In this document: piece by piece, positions 37,901 to 48,181 of the stretch | Numbering within the stretch: position 1 is the stretch's first letter | Layout: every line of letters starts with the position of its first letter | NCBI RefSeq assembly: GCF_030867145.1 | Contig: NC_134415.1 | Coordinates: forward strand, 8,224,417-8,288,416 | Length of the DNA: 64,000 nt | From: Opisthocomus hoazin | Taxonomy: Eukaryota; Chordata; Aves; Opisthocomiformes; Opisthocomidae | Direction: 5' to 3' | Made by a program: the position numbers and the translations under genes | The notes under the pieces: model-generated | What the model was told of the DNA's origin: nothing | Databases searched by the model: none | Seen by the model: the letters and a program-made list of their open reading frames with translations, nothing else

Positions 37901-40900
37901 CAACAGAGAGAGATCCCAAATTTCACCCTCCCAGAGCTGGCTTCCACCACTGATGATAAAACATCCTTCTTGTTTTGTTTTCTGTAAAAGCATATATAAA
38001 ATTCATTTAAAAAAAAAAAAGGGGGGGAGGGGGAGGGGAAAAAGGAAAGAGACGCTTTCCCCACCCCAACGTGAAAAAAACAAAACCTTGATGAAAAAAG
38101 TTTGTTTTTAAAAGGCTAGGAATTCGCTTTTACTGTCAAGCATTTCTAGGCCAATCAATAGGTTAGAAAGGATAGGGGGAGAATTTAAGATATTTAAACC
38201 AAAGGTGGGAGGAACAAGGGAGAAAAAGGGAGCAAAAGTACCTTTATTTTCTTTCCATGCTTAATTTTTGGTACATTTTTATCAGCTGGTCTCACTATCT
38301 TGTCTGCCTTTATCCACTCATCATACCTAAAAGCAAAAGAAAATTGTACACATTTATGGTTTTAAGCAGATAATCCCGACATCAGAAGAGAAATTCATGG
38401 AGGAAAAAAGAAAATTATTAGCCATATAAAAACTGAATTAGAATTTGAATAAAGAAGTAATCTGAGTACTTTTCAGCATAGGACGTTTCAGCTAAGGTTC
38501 AATTCTTCATATGCTGGGACATACAGCATGATTTTTTTTTTAATTTTTTTTTTTAATACACTGATGGGTCAGAGTGAAAGCTGGTATTTTTCCAGTCTGC
38601 ACTTAACCACAGGAAATCCATGTATACAGGTAAAACAAACTACCAGAATGATAATTCTGTATGGATCTCCAAGATGTATACTTACGTATACATAGTGTAA
38701 AACCTAAACAATAAAATACATTCTTAGAACAGCCGACAACCTGACCCTAAATTACGTCCTCCTCTACCGCGTGACAGAGAAGCACCCCGCAAGCTGCACA
38801 GCGCACCAGCTGCCAAGCTGCATCTGTACGGTCTGCATGACTCAGACCAGAGTCCTTTCTTATAGAATTGCACCTTATTAAAACAGGAAAACTTCATTCA
38901 TCACTAATCTTGCTTTAGACAGCCTGTTCACAAACGAAAGAAAAACCAAAAACACTACGAAATAAATTCTTCAGCTCTCATTATGAGAGGTATGTGCTTC
39001 CAGAAGACCTGGGTTGTTTCACCGCAGCGTCGCCTTCCACACTTGCTTATCTCAACTCCCTAACGCGGGTGTGGGGAGGAAGGAGCTAAGATGGGGAGGT
39101 GTTCCTAAAAGAGTTTGCACAGGCTTGTTTGAGAACCAACAGGAGGGATTTAATATGAAATTATTATTTACTTCTTTTTGAAAGAAGGTTTCACAGGAAA
39201 GCTTGGAATGCCTTTGGAAGAAACATCCCCTTTACCTCACCAAAAGGGAGACAAAGATGAGTCAGTAAGGAGAGAAGCTTTTCTGCCTTACTGGTTCAAA
39301 TGAATGCCCGCCAGAAAGGTGGGTTTGAACACGAAGGAAGGAAAAAAGGAAGAATGAAATTGAATAGCTATATAGCAGAAAAAAATAATTGGCACTTTGC
39401 ATGAGAGTATGTACTGATTCTATTACATCCATATGTACTGACGGCATAAACCATAAAAATAAATATATATATATATATTTAAAAAATAGAAATAAACCAC
39501 AGCATATTCTCAGAGATTGTGTATTTGATCCTCCACAGAAGTACTAGAGGGGGAACAAGGAAGAAGGCGTACTTTCCCAGCCTCTAGATTTATACCAGCA
39601 AAGGTACCACTTTCCTAGGAAGACAGGTGACCCCAGGGAGCTAGCAAGCCTTGGAAAATTTACGGAAAAGTTCCAGAATGCCATCTGGATCTGCTAGAAA
39701 GGAAGAATCAAATGTTGTCTTTGGCTGTGATCAAAGAAAGGAGATTTAGTCTAATAACCAAATACTGGAATATGGCACGAGGACTCTGGGGTTTTTTATT
39801 ATTTTTTGAATAATTCTCCCCCTCACGACACACGCTACTCTCAAGCACCTGAAATTTGGCTACACACGTTCCTTTAATTTCCGTGGCTGACTGTTACGTA
39901 TAAAATTTGTGTATGGTTGATGCTTCAACAAACAGAGCCACAAATTAGCACTTTCACATTCAGATTCCTGAAGGAAAGAAAGAAATGTTGAAAATAGTAA
40001 TCTTGGTTTGAAACACTTGAAACATGCAAGAATAACGTGTCTTGCGATACTGTATCATACGACACACAGAGGTAAAACAACCTAAACTCTTTTCCAACGT
40101 GCACCCTCTGTCTGCAATTACTGGGAACGTACTGCAGAAGAAACGCACCTCAAACACTGATACCATTAACTTTTCTTTGCCCTGGCAGCTGAAAATTAAA
40201 ATTGTGACAGAAGGAACTGGCACTGTAGGCCCCGCGGAAGTTTGAGTTCCACATCAAGCATACATAATTCAGAACATGACTGGCCTGTTCCAGGAAATAC
40301 AGTTTCTCTCATAAGCTTTTTCTGGTTAACACGTGGTAACGTAAACAGTTCTCTCTAACAGGGTGGAGCCTTTCGCCATCCCCCTTCGCTCCAAGGCAGG
40401 CCCCACTGAACGCTACAATTCTTTACCTTTATCAGAGACATGGATCACCTGAATCCCAGCAGCTAAGAAGATCTTCTAGCATAAAATAGTGCACCTGTAC
40501 AATACTGTTAAGCTGTATTTTCTATCTGTTTAAAAAAAAACAAACTAAGTCCACAGTGGTTATGTCACTGGTTCCAGAGCGTTTAAAAAAAACCTAACAA
40601 AGACGAATACCAAGTTTACCAAATTCCATTCCGAGTACCCCAAAGCGGGCGCACGCGCGCGCACACACACACGCACACCTCTTCTGAATCCCAGACCAAT
40701 GCTGAAGTTACCTTGTGATAAGAAACATTAGCAGTTCTTTCGGATTCCTGCTCGGACTTACAGGTTTAAAGAGCAGGCCATTCACTGGCATACTGACCAA
40801 AGGGGGAAACCAACAAGCCAACTTTAAAGGGTAGGAGATGACAGGATTAAAAAGCTGCTGAGTGATTAGAAAATCCTAGGTCAGTACATCCCATGACCTA

Positions 40901-43303
40901 ATGTCGCAGTGCTTGTCCCTGCTGAACACCAGAAGTAACCTCCAACGCCCAAGGAGAGGGGGGAATTGCTACCTATCCAAGCAAAGCAGTTACTTTTCCA
41001 GGTTGTGACTGACTAAAAGCCAAATCAAGTTATTACATCATACAAGACTTGTCTTCACAATACTAAAATACTAAAGCATTTACATGCTGCCTTAAGCTCA
41101 GCCTTACCCACTCTTACTGTCAAATCCAAAAACTTAAGTCATTTTACTTGAATTTTAAAAATAAGCCACATATAGCAGAGTACACACACAGTCCCATAGC
41201 TAAATCTCAGTCACTGGTATCTTTTTCAGTGGAGAATTCTACTCTCCCTGCCCTTTTCAGAGGGCTCTTTCAAAACACCATGTAAGAATATAAACGCAAG
41301 TCCTGCTCCCAGAAAGACCAAATGACTCCCCTCACCTCTCAAATCAGTGCAAGTTTACTGAAAATGTTTTTCTTATCAAATATCTCCCAGTCACAGAAAT
41401 AACACCTCTGATATCAATCCGTGTATTTCTTTAAAATGCAGAGTTCAAAAAACAGAATCTTGATTTCTCCTTTAAGAACCAGGGTGCTGGGATCTCCAAG
41501 GCAAAAACTAATTTTTGACTCCTCGTTTCTTCAGATTTAAAGTGGTACTGCTCAAATAAAACTCTGATCATCTCACTCACAGCATGTCTAACAGCGTAAT
41601 ATTTTCTCAGAAAGGAAAATAACTTCTACGTTTGCATGTCAATTCCAAAACAAGGGTTTAAAAGCAAGAAATGTCTTGGAATGTACACAGCAATCCTCAG
41701 CGAGTACGATGCAAATTTGAGCAACCTATGCTCCTAAGTATGTCCTCCCTCATAACGACCAAGACACTAGCCACGTTCCAAATCCCACCTTCAGCAGGCT
41801 GCATCTCCCCTAGTATCTTGATTTCATAGCCCACTACGCTTACAAATGTTGCCTGAAGACAGTCTATGTCAAAGATCATATTCCTGTAGATCGATATATA
41901 AGCAGATCAAAATTCTACAAGAGATCGGTATCAAAACCAGCAGTATTGAGATGTTCCTCCTCAGCAGTGGCTTAGGTGGCTAGATGCAAAGACGTGTATT
42001 CACGGAGGGAGAGAAGTATCACGCTTTTGTAATTGTGACCTTTGCTAGCAGATCTTGCTAGCACTGAATAAATGAGATTTGTCCTGCCTTCTGTCAGAGG
42101 TAGGATGGCAATCCAAGTCCAGATGACAGAAGAAGGTCACAACAGCCTCAGATTTTCCAGAAGAGGAAAAATAAATAAAGTACAGCAGAACTGCCTCAGA
42201 CTTGGTTTTTTTTAAAGATCTATAAACACAGCAACAAAGTTTACAAGATGACAGCCGAGGACAATGAGCAGATACGTTGAAACTAAGGAAAAAAGCAGGA
42301 GACTTGGTAATCGGCTTAAAAGCCACTCAGCAGCTTTAGTTTTCTCTACTCTTTTCAAAGTTGCGTCAAGTTTTACATGGCAAAAAAGTGGTCCAAAATG
42401 GCAAAAAGACATTAACGCTTCAACTTATTTCTACTAATGCCATATTAAAGACAACAAAAAGCATACACTCCTGCATACATTAAGAAAAGCAGAAGAAGCC
42501 ACTAGGCTAAGAAGAGTTTTGTTTGGAAGCTTGAGGCAGGCAGCCACGGGGGAAGGAGGGGTGGGGAGGGGTGCACATCGGCTCTCAATGAAATGCAATT
42601 ATTTGCTGCACACTAATTTGCCACTAAGGATCTTGCACTTCTCTTGCTAAATACCAGACTGCTAGTGCACTCTCTGCTTTGCTGAGAAGAGTGTGTGTAC
42701 AGACGCAGCTAAGTGCACTATTCAAATACTGTATGAGATAAAATTGGCTTAAGAGAGCCAGAGGAGGAATTTGTGAGTGAGCTGTCACTTGTTATATGGA
42801 GAGATCTAAAAATAAGATGGGGAATGAAGGAAGCCTTCTTTGAACAAGTCACTTTAAGATGATTTTCTAAGTAACTTAAGTACTGCATTCATATACTGTT
42901 AAAAGTCTAATAGTTTCATACAGTACAATGACCTTCACAGAACACCAATACCGAAAGTTTAGGACTCCAGATGTCTATTCATTTAGTTTTTAAAATACAC
43001 AAGTGTATTTTGGAAGTAATTCAAGAAGTAATCACTAACTAAAACTCAAGTTACCTCACGTTCCATCCACAGTAGTGCACCAAGTAAAGGACTTCTCCAC
43101 CTTCGATGTCAGAATCTTTAATACTAGCTTCATACATTTTTTGATTTTTCCCTCTTCCATACCGCACTTGCACTTTCATGCCTTGTGGATAGCATTCAAA
43201 CTCTTCTTCCTCATTGTTATTGTTGTCTTCCTCCTCCTCCTCCTCCTCTTCCTCCTCCTCTGTTTCTTCTTCATCTTCATCTTCTTCCTTATTCGTGTCA
43301 TCT
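25791..43303 (-). CDS. ARID4B: ARID4B 3' half, copy 1 (eight coding exons, 633 aa)
   Basis: ARID4B (SAP180/BRCAA1) is a chromatin-binding subunit of the SIN3A-HDAC co-repressor. Exons: 43055-43303, 38242-38326, 36998-37190, 34099-34869, 32301-32411, 29401-29616, 26907-27053 and 25791-25921, all GT-AG and phase-compatible. In order they give an acidic Glu/Asp/Asn tract, the chromo-barrel (Tudor-knot) domain ([20 protein letters not shown] to [12 protein letters not shown]), a Ser/acidic region, a Thr/Pro/Ser-rich region ([16 protein letters not shown]), basic stretches, a coiled coil ([20 protein letters not shown]) and the MSVECR-like end (VSVECR). The N-terminal Tudor, PWWP-like and ARID domains are not in the window. 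Upstream of this copy stand the duplication join and a partial RBM34, so if the assembly is right this copy lacks its own 5' end. Confidence 0.9.
25922..26906 (-). other. ARID4B: ARID4B last intron with a GC-rich island (unit 1)
   Basis: Contains a GC- and CpG-rich block at about 26050-26300, standing out in AT-rich surroundings. There is no coding evidence. The block is retained at about 54120-54375 in unit 2. Confidence 0.55.
26907..27053 (-). CDS. ARID4B: ARID4B coiled-coil exon (copy 1)
   Basis: A 147-nt exon, [20 protein letters not shown] then [20 protein letters not shown] and RLKKKERE. It is nearly identical to human. Copy 2 differs by His to Arg and Arg to Leu. Confidence 0.94.
27054..29400 (-). 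other. ARID4B: ARID4B intron with a 49-bp minisatellite (unit 1)
   Basis: Nothing coding was recognised. It holds the three-copy 49-bp repeat at 27541-27687 and a short CA run near 28852. Confidence 0.6.
27541..27687. repeat. 49-bp minisatellite, three copies (unit 1)
   Basis: The unit begins ccgtaaggtgtaactacacg and ends cccacgcgggg. Copies start at 27541, 27590 and 27639, and differ by a single g/a change in the second copy. Confidence 0.95.
29401..29616 (-). CDS. ARID4B: ARID4B exon [13 protein letters not shown]...KWSFQM (copy 1)
   Basis: A 216-nt exon with [20 protein letters not shown] and [12 protein letters not shown]. Donor gtgagt after one base of the next codon; that base joins the next exon to give the conserved SDLEN. 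Confidence 0.93.
29617..32300 (-). other. ARID4B: ARID4B intron (unit 1)
   Basis: Mostly AT-rich with a GC-richer block at 29815-30055. The 176-codon plus-strand frame at 31456-31986 is antisense to the gene and has no recognisable protein signature. Confidence 0.55.
32301..32411 (-). CDS. ARID4B: ARID4B basic exon (copy 1)
   Basis: A 111-nt exon, [20 protein letters not shown] then [16 protein letters not shown], probably a nuclear localisation region. Acceptor ttatag, donor gtaagt. Confidence 0.92.
32412..34098 (-). other. ARID4B: ARID4B intron (unit 1)
   Basis: AT-rich intron; I see no transposon, repeat array or coding sequence in it. Confidence 0.55.
34099..34869 (-). CDS. ARID4B: ARID4B large exon (copy 1)
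   Basis: A 771-nt exon from [20 protein letters not shown] to [15 protein letters not shown]. It includes [35 protein letters not shown], the acidic SDSDTE and the Thr/Pro/Ser-rich stretch. The segment between NGLQ and this exon is much shorter than in the mammalian protein. Confidence 0.93.
34870..36997 (-). other. ARID4B: ARID4B intron where mammalian exon(s) are not found
   Basis: In mammals roughly 140 residues lie between the NGLQ exon and the part equivalent to the large exon. I searched the minus strand here by eye for their acidic and Lys-rich words and found none. The flanking exons join in frame without them. Confidence 0.5.
36998..37190 (-). CDS. ARID4B: ARID4B exon [10 protein letters not shown]...IINGLQ
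   Basis: A 193-nt exon containing [20 protein letters not shown] and [13 protein letters not shown], close to human [19 protein letters not shown]. It starts in phase 0 and ends with one base; donor gtattg. Confidence 0.92.
37191..38241 (-). other. ARID4B: ARID4B intron with a 60-bp minisatellite
   Basis: Contains the 37461-37700 tandem array and an A/G-rich stretch near 38010-38050. Nothing else was recognised. Confidence 0.6.
37461..37700. repeat. 60-bp minisatellite, four copies
   Basis: The unit begins gacaccctgctctgtcccaa and ends ggttccagaggttcc. Copies start at 37461, 37521, 37581 and 37641, with exactly 60-bp period and only a few substitutions. Because 60 is a multiple of three, both strands stay open and give spurious repeat proteins. 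Confidence 0.96.
38242..38326 (-). CDS. ARID4B: ARID4B exon: end of chromo-barrel domain
   Basis: An 85-nt exon, [20 protein letters not shown] followed by IKHGKKIK. Acceptor ttttag, donor gtactt. Confidence 0.92.
38327..43054 (-). other. ARID4B: Large ARID4B intron
   Basis: A 4.7-kb AT-rich intron with a short (AT)n at 39463-39477 and an alternating CG/CA tract at 40650-40679. No exon, transposon or RNA gene was recognised. Confidence 0.55.
40650..40679. repeat. Alternating (CG)n/(CA)n tract
   Basis: A purine-pyrimidine alternating run (gcacgcgcgcgcacacacac then acgcacacc) in an ARID4B intron. Such tracts can adopt Z-DNA and are length-polymorphic. Confidence 0.75.
43055..43303 (-). CDS. 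ARID4B: ARID4B exon: acidic tract and chromo-barrel domain
   Basis: Encodes [16 protein letters not shown], a Glu run with [14 protein letters not shown], then [20 protein letters not shown] and [12 protein letters not shown]. The Glu run comes from an imperfect GAG/GAA repeat (43214-43285). The exon begins with one base of a split codon and ends with two. Confidence 0.92.
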
Positions 43304-43527
43304 CTTGAAAGGTTTAAAAAATTGTAGAGTTAATATGAGATACTTCATAAGCTTTTCAGTTCCAAACCACATATATTGATAAATATTGTGGATGCATTAG
43401 AGATTGGGAAACAGCAGGCTCCAAATACGTGAAACTGCACCACAGCCGAGTAATATCAGCAAAACAGGATACAGCAATACACACAAAATCCAGTGACTGT
43501 AAGTGCAAAAATGACTTGACTAAAAGA

Positions 43528-43544
43528 AAAAAAAAAAAAAAAAA
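43528..43544 (+). repeat. A17 run at the duplication join
   Basis: Seventeen A on the plus strand end one or two bases before the first position shared with 14957. No such run occurs at 14940-14957, so it belongs to the ARID4B intron side of the join. Confidence 0.9.
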
Positions 43545-44757
43545 CACGTTGTGGAAATTAAGATATGTGCTACATTTTTGTAGCTCCTTCTTCTGCCAAA
43601 ATCTCTTTCTAGGAACTAATGCCGATGATAATGAGCTCGAGCTGGCAGCTCTTGAAGCCTACTGCTCGCTGACCGAGCCGTGAATTTTAGCTGAATGGGG
43701 GAGAAGGGATTGGTAATGGCTGGATGTGTGAGGCTTTCTCAGCCTCGTGCCTATGCGAACAGACAAGTTTCATGTACCCACACAAATATACAGGTTACTC
43801 TCTTTTCCATAGGTACGCTTCGTACTAGGATAAATCCCTTTACACAGATATAATCGTATCTCTGCTGGGGCGGTGGAGGGCTGAACTTAACCGTACAGGT
43901 TTAATTACAGCAACGGGGCTTAGATGTGCTGAGAAAGGTTCGAGCTGCTGCACTCGTTTCCAGAGCACTGCGAACGTCCAAACTTTTTTTCTGCAGGACG
44001 CAGAGAGGAACCTGCAGTACCGACACACGCTCTGCACAACGGGCACCAGTAATGTCACCACAGTAAGATTTGTCACCTACCCAGCTTTTCAGACAGGCCA
44101 AGTACAGGCTGAAGTCGAAAGCCCGTCTGTTTCGGCATGACTGCCAGCAGTACCGACGTGACGCTGGCTCGGCGCCAGGCCACAGGCACAGGGCACGCCT
44201 TCATCCCCTGTATCTACACAGCCCCGCCAGCGACGCTCACCCCCAGCACCCCGACTCCACTAATACCCTCGTACGGGCCGCACCTGATGGCGATCCCTTC
44301 ATCCACTCTCCAGCCTACGCAGAAGCAGCTGAATATTCGTCAAGCCCCTCCACACGGGTAACTGTGGCTCCCAGACAGCACGACAGGGAGCAGCCGTCAC
44401 TGTCACCACTTGCAAGTAGTTCACAAACGGGTACCAGTACAGGCTCAGCAGTTCACAAAGCTACACCCTATGCAGTTCAGTTGCATTTGTTTAAAAAATG
44501 TCAAGCGACAACAAGAACTGAAAGTGCTTGTAGTTCTAGCTACAATAAAGAAAACAATTAACCTGCAGAACTTGTCGGAAACTTACAACCCCTTTGGGTG
44601 CTTCAGTTTAAAGAAAAAGTTTTTTAAAAATTAATTCCAGCAAAAGATACTTAGCTACCTAAACACGCTATCCTAAATATCAATAAATAAAAAACCCTCA
44701 TGTCAACTATTCCATAAATGTTAAGCAACCATGCATCACAATCTATTTTAGACTTAC

Positions 44758-44800
44758 CATATGAGAGATTTCCCAAGAATACAGATCGTTTGTTGTCATG
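44758..44800 (-). pseudogene. RBM34: RBM34 exon 8, copy 2 (last retained exon)
   Basis: Carries [14 protein letters not shown] and its donor gtaagt. The next same-strand acceptor known to be used lies in ARID4B copy 1 at 43303, which would join out of phase (exon 8 leaves one base, the ARID4B exon needs two). Confidence 0.88.
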
Positions 44801-44899
44801 CTAAAGAAAACAAGACACACAAGACAGTACGTTATTATAGCATAAAAAAAACCCAAAACAAAACAGAAAAGGGGTTTTCTAGTCACTCATTTTACTTAC

Positions 44900-44963
44900 C
44901 AAACTGCTTCTTGATGCAATGTCAACTCTGATGTGAAATCCACTAGAGATTTCTGTTCCATTT
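44900..44963 (-). pseudogene. RBM34: RBM34 exon 7, copy 2
   Basis: Unchanged in sequence as far as I can see; splice sites are kept. Confidence 0.86.
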
Positions 44964-45144
44964 CTTTTGCAGCCAAAAGCAGAAAATTTTAAAAATGAAA
45001 TGAGTAAGCGTTATTTGATCTACGATGCCATGGCACAGCATTATTCCAAAAGCAACTTTAAGTTTGAAAAAAACATTTTATTCTGATTCAAGCAAAAGGG
45101 AGGAGGCAGTTCAACAGGGAATGAGCAACAAAACCCAGACTTAC

Positions 45145-45228
45145 TCGTTCAAAGCCTTAATGGCGTCGCATTCTTCCTTAAATACAACATAAGCATTAAC
45201 GAACTTCGCATTAGGGTGCACCTTATGC
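45145..45228 (-). pseudogene. RBM34: RBM34 exon 6, copy 2
   Basis: Unchanged in sequence as far as I can see; splice sites are kept. Confidence 0.88.
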
Positions 45229-45710
45229 CTGGAACATGAAAAAGACGCGCATTGTTTCAGTAATTCAGACAGCGTGCAGCGCGTGAGCCCTTCCTGTTAA
45301 ACGTATTTGTGCTTCCTCTGGCTGCGTGCGCAGTAACAACTTCATTTTTGTTACAGGTCAAGCTAGCCCCTTGCGCTCAAGGGAGTCTCACTGCACATCT
45401 TGCACAGCCTGGATATGCACCCTGCTCAGGCTTCCTCAGCTCATAAATACATCCAAAGGAATTAGAGACTATTAGCATCTTCCTCCCTCCTAAAATGTAA
45501 GAAAAACAACCTAAGATAACGAATTACTAGTACACCAGGCACATAACTCTTTTTCAATTTTCAAGAGAACTTGCATACACACAAAGGTGATTACAGAAGT
45601 CAAAGAAACACAAAATTAAGAAACGAATATAGTCACACATGTAACAACCAACACTTAAAAATTACGTTTGCCTTGAAAAATAAAGGATGAAATTCACAAG
45701 AGGAACCTAC

Positions 45711-45754
45711 TTTATTGCTGCTAACTTTTTGGACGAAGTATCTTCTGCCGGAAC
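45711..45754 (-). pseudogene. RBM34: RBM34 exon 5, copy 2
   Basis: Differs from copy 1 by one silent change (Lys AAG to AAA). The donor gtaggt is kept. Confidence 0.88.
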
Positions 45755-46345
45755 CTTTAAGATACAAAGAGCTTTGGTTAAGTGGGCCTAGTGCCAATTT
45801 ACCTCAAATATTTGCTCTTGAAGACAAAGAGGAATTCAAACAGGTACCATTCCCACCCACAGCCATGTAGCCAGTACAGTGAGCAGATGAGGGAAGCGGC
45901 TGTTCCTAGAGATGATCTAGAAATGCCTGAGAATTAGACAGCTTGCTTTGCTTCATCCACTGCGTTTCTTGAGTTCCAGGACTGCTATCTTCAACTACTG
46001 TACAGAGTACACTGATTTACAATCAATGTGTCTTTGCTACTATGATTCAAAACCAGGTAATACCTTAGCTAAATGAGTAACAATAAAGGCATTTTTCTTG
46101 CGGAGAAAATGCAGCTCTGATACTATCAACTGCTGCTACAGGAAGAGTAAAATGAGACGAAAGGAAAGATGCTGTAAAGAGCCCAACTCCAGTAAAACCA
46201 AAGAGGCTGCCTCTGACGGTTTCTGATAACGAGCATTATTTCCTACCCTCCCAAAAAGTAATTTTAGTCACAAATACGTGTGACTTCTCAGCTGGAAGCA
46301 TCCCCATCTTTTCATTCCTTTAGCTGACGGAACCCACTCACATAC

Positions 46346-46565
46346 CTGAATGGTGCAGCTGACCGGCAGGTTTCCAACAAACACCGTTCTCCTGTTCACC
46401 GTTTCGTCATCCACCCTCTTCTCCTTTTGCTGTTTTACACTAGTGCCAGTATCTGAATCAACAACGCTTTTGGTGATGGCATGAGATGCCCTTTTTTTTT
46501 AACTTGCTTTGTTTTGAATCGGTTTTTGCTCCTCCTCTTCATCTGCCCGCTCCAAAGCGCTCTCT
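46346..46565 (-). pseudogene. RBM34: RBM34 exon 3, copy 2 (premature stop)
   Basis: Same length as copy 1, but about ten substitutions, among them one creating TAA at 46499-46501 in the Lys-rich segment. [13 protein letters not shown] and the donor gtatgt are unchanged. Confidence 0.88.
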
Positions 46566-47344
46566 CTTACCACAAAAAGACAAGCAAATTATGGGAAAAA
46601 ACCACAGTTTCTGAGGTCAGAGAACCAAAGCCTCCAAGATAAACTTCCAACTTATATTTTAAATTATGATGTTCAATGTAAAATTTCAAACTTGATATCA
46701 CTTATTATGCATTAAACATTATCTGCCTATTCTGTAACATGGAAAACTATTTGCTGTCCTCAGGACACCACATTTGCTATTGAGCAGGAGTAACAAAGAA
46801 AGAATTCAGAATAATTTGATATCCTCTAAAATTGAAGGGGGCGGGAAATCATCTTTGCGTGCTGGAACTAGGAAGAGATTTAATTGTTCCAGGTACCCAG
46901 GGCACTCACAGCAGCCAACCCTTTGGGACCCACCCGCGCACCAACAAACCTCCACCTTTCCCGCACCTGCCATAACCGCACGAACGAGAAGCAGACCTGA
47001 AGAAGCCTCTGGAAGGCTACGGACGCAAAAACGGCAAACAAAAGCCTCACAGGCATGGGAGACGCCTACACCACACGGTGCCAGAGAGAGGACAACGTGT
47101 CAGCCTCGAGCTACAGCCGATCAAACTTCTCTACCGCAGGTCTGCTGGAGAGCCAACTACAGCCAGAAAGCATCGCCCTGCGCCTCAGAGAACAACTCCC
47201 CCAGTGCTACAGCCTGCGACCCGCCGGCTCGCCAACCCACTGGGGACCCACGCCTCACGGACCCGCGGCTTCAAGAGGTTGGACGTATTGACTGCTTCCT
47301 GGGGCAAACTACGGAAAATTTTCGCAATCCTCTCAAAAAGCAAT

Positions 47345-47845
47345 ATTGCATTCAGTTTTGGGCCCCTCACTACAAGAAGGACATTGAGGGGCTGGAGCGT
47401 GTCCAGAGAAGGGCAGCGAGGCTGGGGAGGGGTCTGGAGAACAAGTCTGGTGAGGAGCGGCTGAGGGAGCTGGGGCTGTTCAGTCTGAAGGAGGCTGAGG
47501 GGAGACCCTATCGCTCTCTACAGCTACCTGAAAGGAGGGTGTGGTGAGGTGGGGGTTGGTCTCTTCTCCCAGGTAACCAGCAATAGGAGGAGAGGCAATG
47601 GCTTCAAGGTGTGTCAGGGGAGGTTTAGATGGGACATTAGGAAAAATGTCTTTACTGAAAGAGTGGTCAGGCATTGGACCAGGCTGCCCAGGGCAGTGGT
47701 GGAGTCACCATCCCTGGAGGGGTTCAAAAACCGTGCGGGTGGCACTTTGGGACATGGTTTAGCACACATGGTGGGGTTGGGTGGATGGTTGGACTTGATG
47801 GTCTTAGAGGTCTTTTCCAACCTTAGTGATGATTCTGTCATTATT
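47345..47845 (+). mobile_element. CR1 LINE 3' part (unit 2)
   Basis: Duplicate of the CR1 at 19063-19568, ending tccaaccttagtgatgattctgtcatt. It is flanked on the left by 298 bp (46873-47170) that unit 1 lacks. Confidence 0.9.
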
Positions 47846-47960
47846 AAACACAAGGTTCAAGGTGAACAGGAGAACAGCACTGCACTGTTTTCCCGAACTC
47901 GTGACGCTGTGACTGATCTAGATGCAGGGGTTTTTAATCTTACCTTAAACAGGTACCCAC

Positions 47961-48102
47961 CTGTTCACCAGTCCTTTCTCTGCTTTGAAAGCTCCGTCTT
48001 TCTGGCCTTCTTTGCTTTTACAGGCGGCTCTCGCGTGACAGATGCGCTCTGCTCTTCTGACGCTTTCTGCACTTCTTCTGTGCGCTTTCTTTTCTTATTT
48101 TC
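47961..48102 (-). pseudogene. RBM34: RBM34 exon 2, copy 2 (acceptor lost, frameshift)
   Basis: The acceptor dinucleotide is AT instead of AG, and a 1-bp loss turns [11 protein letters not shown] into ELSKQRKDW followed by a stop. The donor gtgggt is retained. Confidence 0.9.
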
Positions 48103-48181
48103 ATTTAAAAAAAACCCAAAACTCAGGCACGGACCGCAGGCGGGAGGGAGGGAGGGAGGCGGGGCGCGGCGCCGCACTCAC

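Larger units (their letters stand above)
14957..43545 (+). repeat. Tandem segmental duplication, unit 1 (about 28.6 kb)
   Basis: From about 14957 the sequence recurs in the same orientation starting at 43546, with an offset of 28589 at the left edge and 28075 near the right end of the window; the difference comes from internal indels. The unit runs from RBM34 intron 8 to an ARID4B intron. It contains RBM34 exons 1-8, the RBM34 promoter, intergenic CR1s and the last eight ARID4B coding exons. Confidence 0.93.
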
